Of a stretch of 6,883 bases of DNA, positions 6,119-6,883 are shown piece after piece. The stretch covers positions 1 to 6,883 of the forward strand of contig JACQAB010000008.1 of assembly GCA_016195205.1 (NCBI GenBank), in the 5' to 3' direction. Below the pieces are notes generated by a model. That model was given only the letters and a program-made list of their open reading frames with translations. It searched no databases and was not told the DNA's origin. A program made the position numbers and the translations under genes. Numbering within the stretch: position 1 is the first letter of the stretch; every line of letters begins with the position of its first letter. Origin of the DNA: Pseudomonadota bacterium (lineage in GTDB: Bacteria > Pseudomonadota > Alphaproteobacteria > UBA9219 > RGZA01).

Positions 6119-6125
6119 ATCTATA
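6119..6125 (-). promoter_or_regulatory. Candidate -10 element of gltX
   Basis: TATAGAT on the minus strand lies about 30 bases upstream of the gltX ATG, in the right place for a leader of about 20-25 bases. No good -35 at 16-18 bases is visible (TTGCTG is 21 bases away), so support is limited. Confidence 0.25.
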
Positions 6126-6136
6126 GGAAAACCCAT

Positions 6137-6184
6137 GCGCCAAAAACAGCAAAATAGCCGGGGCCTTTATTTTGGCGCGCCAAA
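6137..6184. promoter_or_regulatory. Putative operator: 14-bp palindrome plus an extra half-site
   Basis: TTTGGCGCGCCAAA at 6171-6184 is a perfect palindrome, and its half GCGCCAAA recurs at 6137-6144, giving three half-sites in 48 bp of the gltX-uvrB divergent region. The palindrome lies just upstream of the putative uvrB -10. The arrangement suits binding by a dimeric regulator, but I cannot name the protein. No alphaproteobacterial SOS box of the GTTC-N7-GTTC type is visible here. Confidence 0.4.
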
Positions 6185-6190
6185 CCTCCA

Positions 6191-6196
6191 TATATA
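6191..6196 (+). promoter_or_regulatory. Candidate -10 box of uvrB, possibly leaderless
   Basis: TATATA ends only four bases before the ATG at 6201, and no SD-like GGAG precedes that ATG. If this box is used, transcription would begin at or next to the start codon, giving a leaderless mRNA. TTGGCG within the upstream palindrome (6172-6177) is only 13 bases away, so it is a poor -35. Confidence 0.3.
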
Positions 6197-6200
6197 AGCC

Positions 6201-6883
<683 letters not shown>

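Overview
The window reads as chromosomal DNA from a fairly GC-rich alphaproteobacterium. This rests on the style of the CimA, CysRS, GluRS and UvrB proteins and on their close packing. The exact order is not resolved; Rhodospirillales- or Micavibrio-like lineages are possible, but that is inference. There are four housekeeping genes (citramalate synthase, cysteinyl-tRNA synthetase, glutamyl-tRNA synthetase, UvrB) and two accessory genes (a type IVb-like pilin and a tandem-receiver response regulator). No rRNA, tRNA, CRISPR array or transposase was seen.

Layout from left to right. Positions 1-1071 (-) hold the N-terminal two thirds of citramalate synthase. Positions 1073-1341 are a compact palindromic element with 25-bp perfect outer inverted repeats enclosing two further long hairpins. 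Positions 1346-1930 (-) encode a prepilin-like protein with its own SD and a candidate promoter. Positions 2028-2346 hold a second, unrelated composite palindrome containing four copies of a small hairpin family in alternating orientation around a central long hairpin. Positions 2354-3751 (-) are cysS. After a 100-bp divergent gap comes the response regulator at 3852-4793 (+), whose last 50 bp overlap tail-to-tail with gltX (4744-6087, -). A 113-bp divergent region at 6088-6200 carries a perfect 14-bp palindrome plus a third copy of its half-site. uvrB starts at 6201 (+) and runs off the right edge.

How it fits together: gltX, cysS, the pilin gene and cimA all lie on the minus strand, like a housekeeping backbone into which accessory material has been placed. 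The pilin gene is bracketed on both sides by palindromic elements. The response regulator interrupts the gltX-cysS run on the opposite strand. The most unusual material is the two nested-palindrome elements, which stop within about 15 bp of gene ends; the left one also supplies the probable ribosome binding site of cimA.
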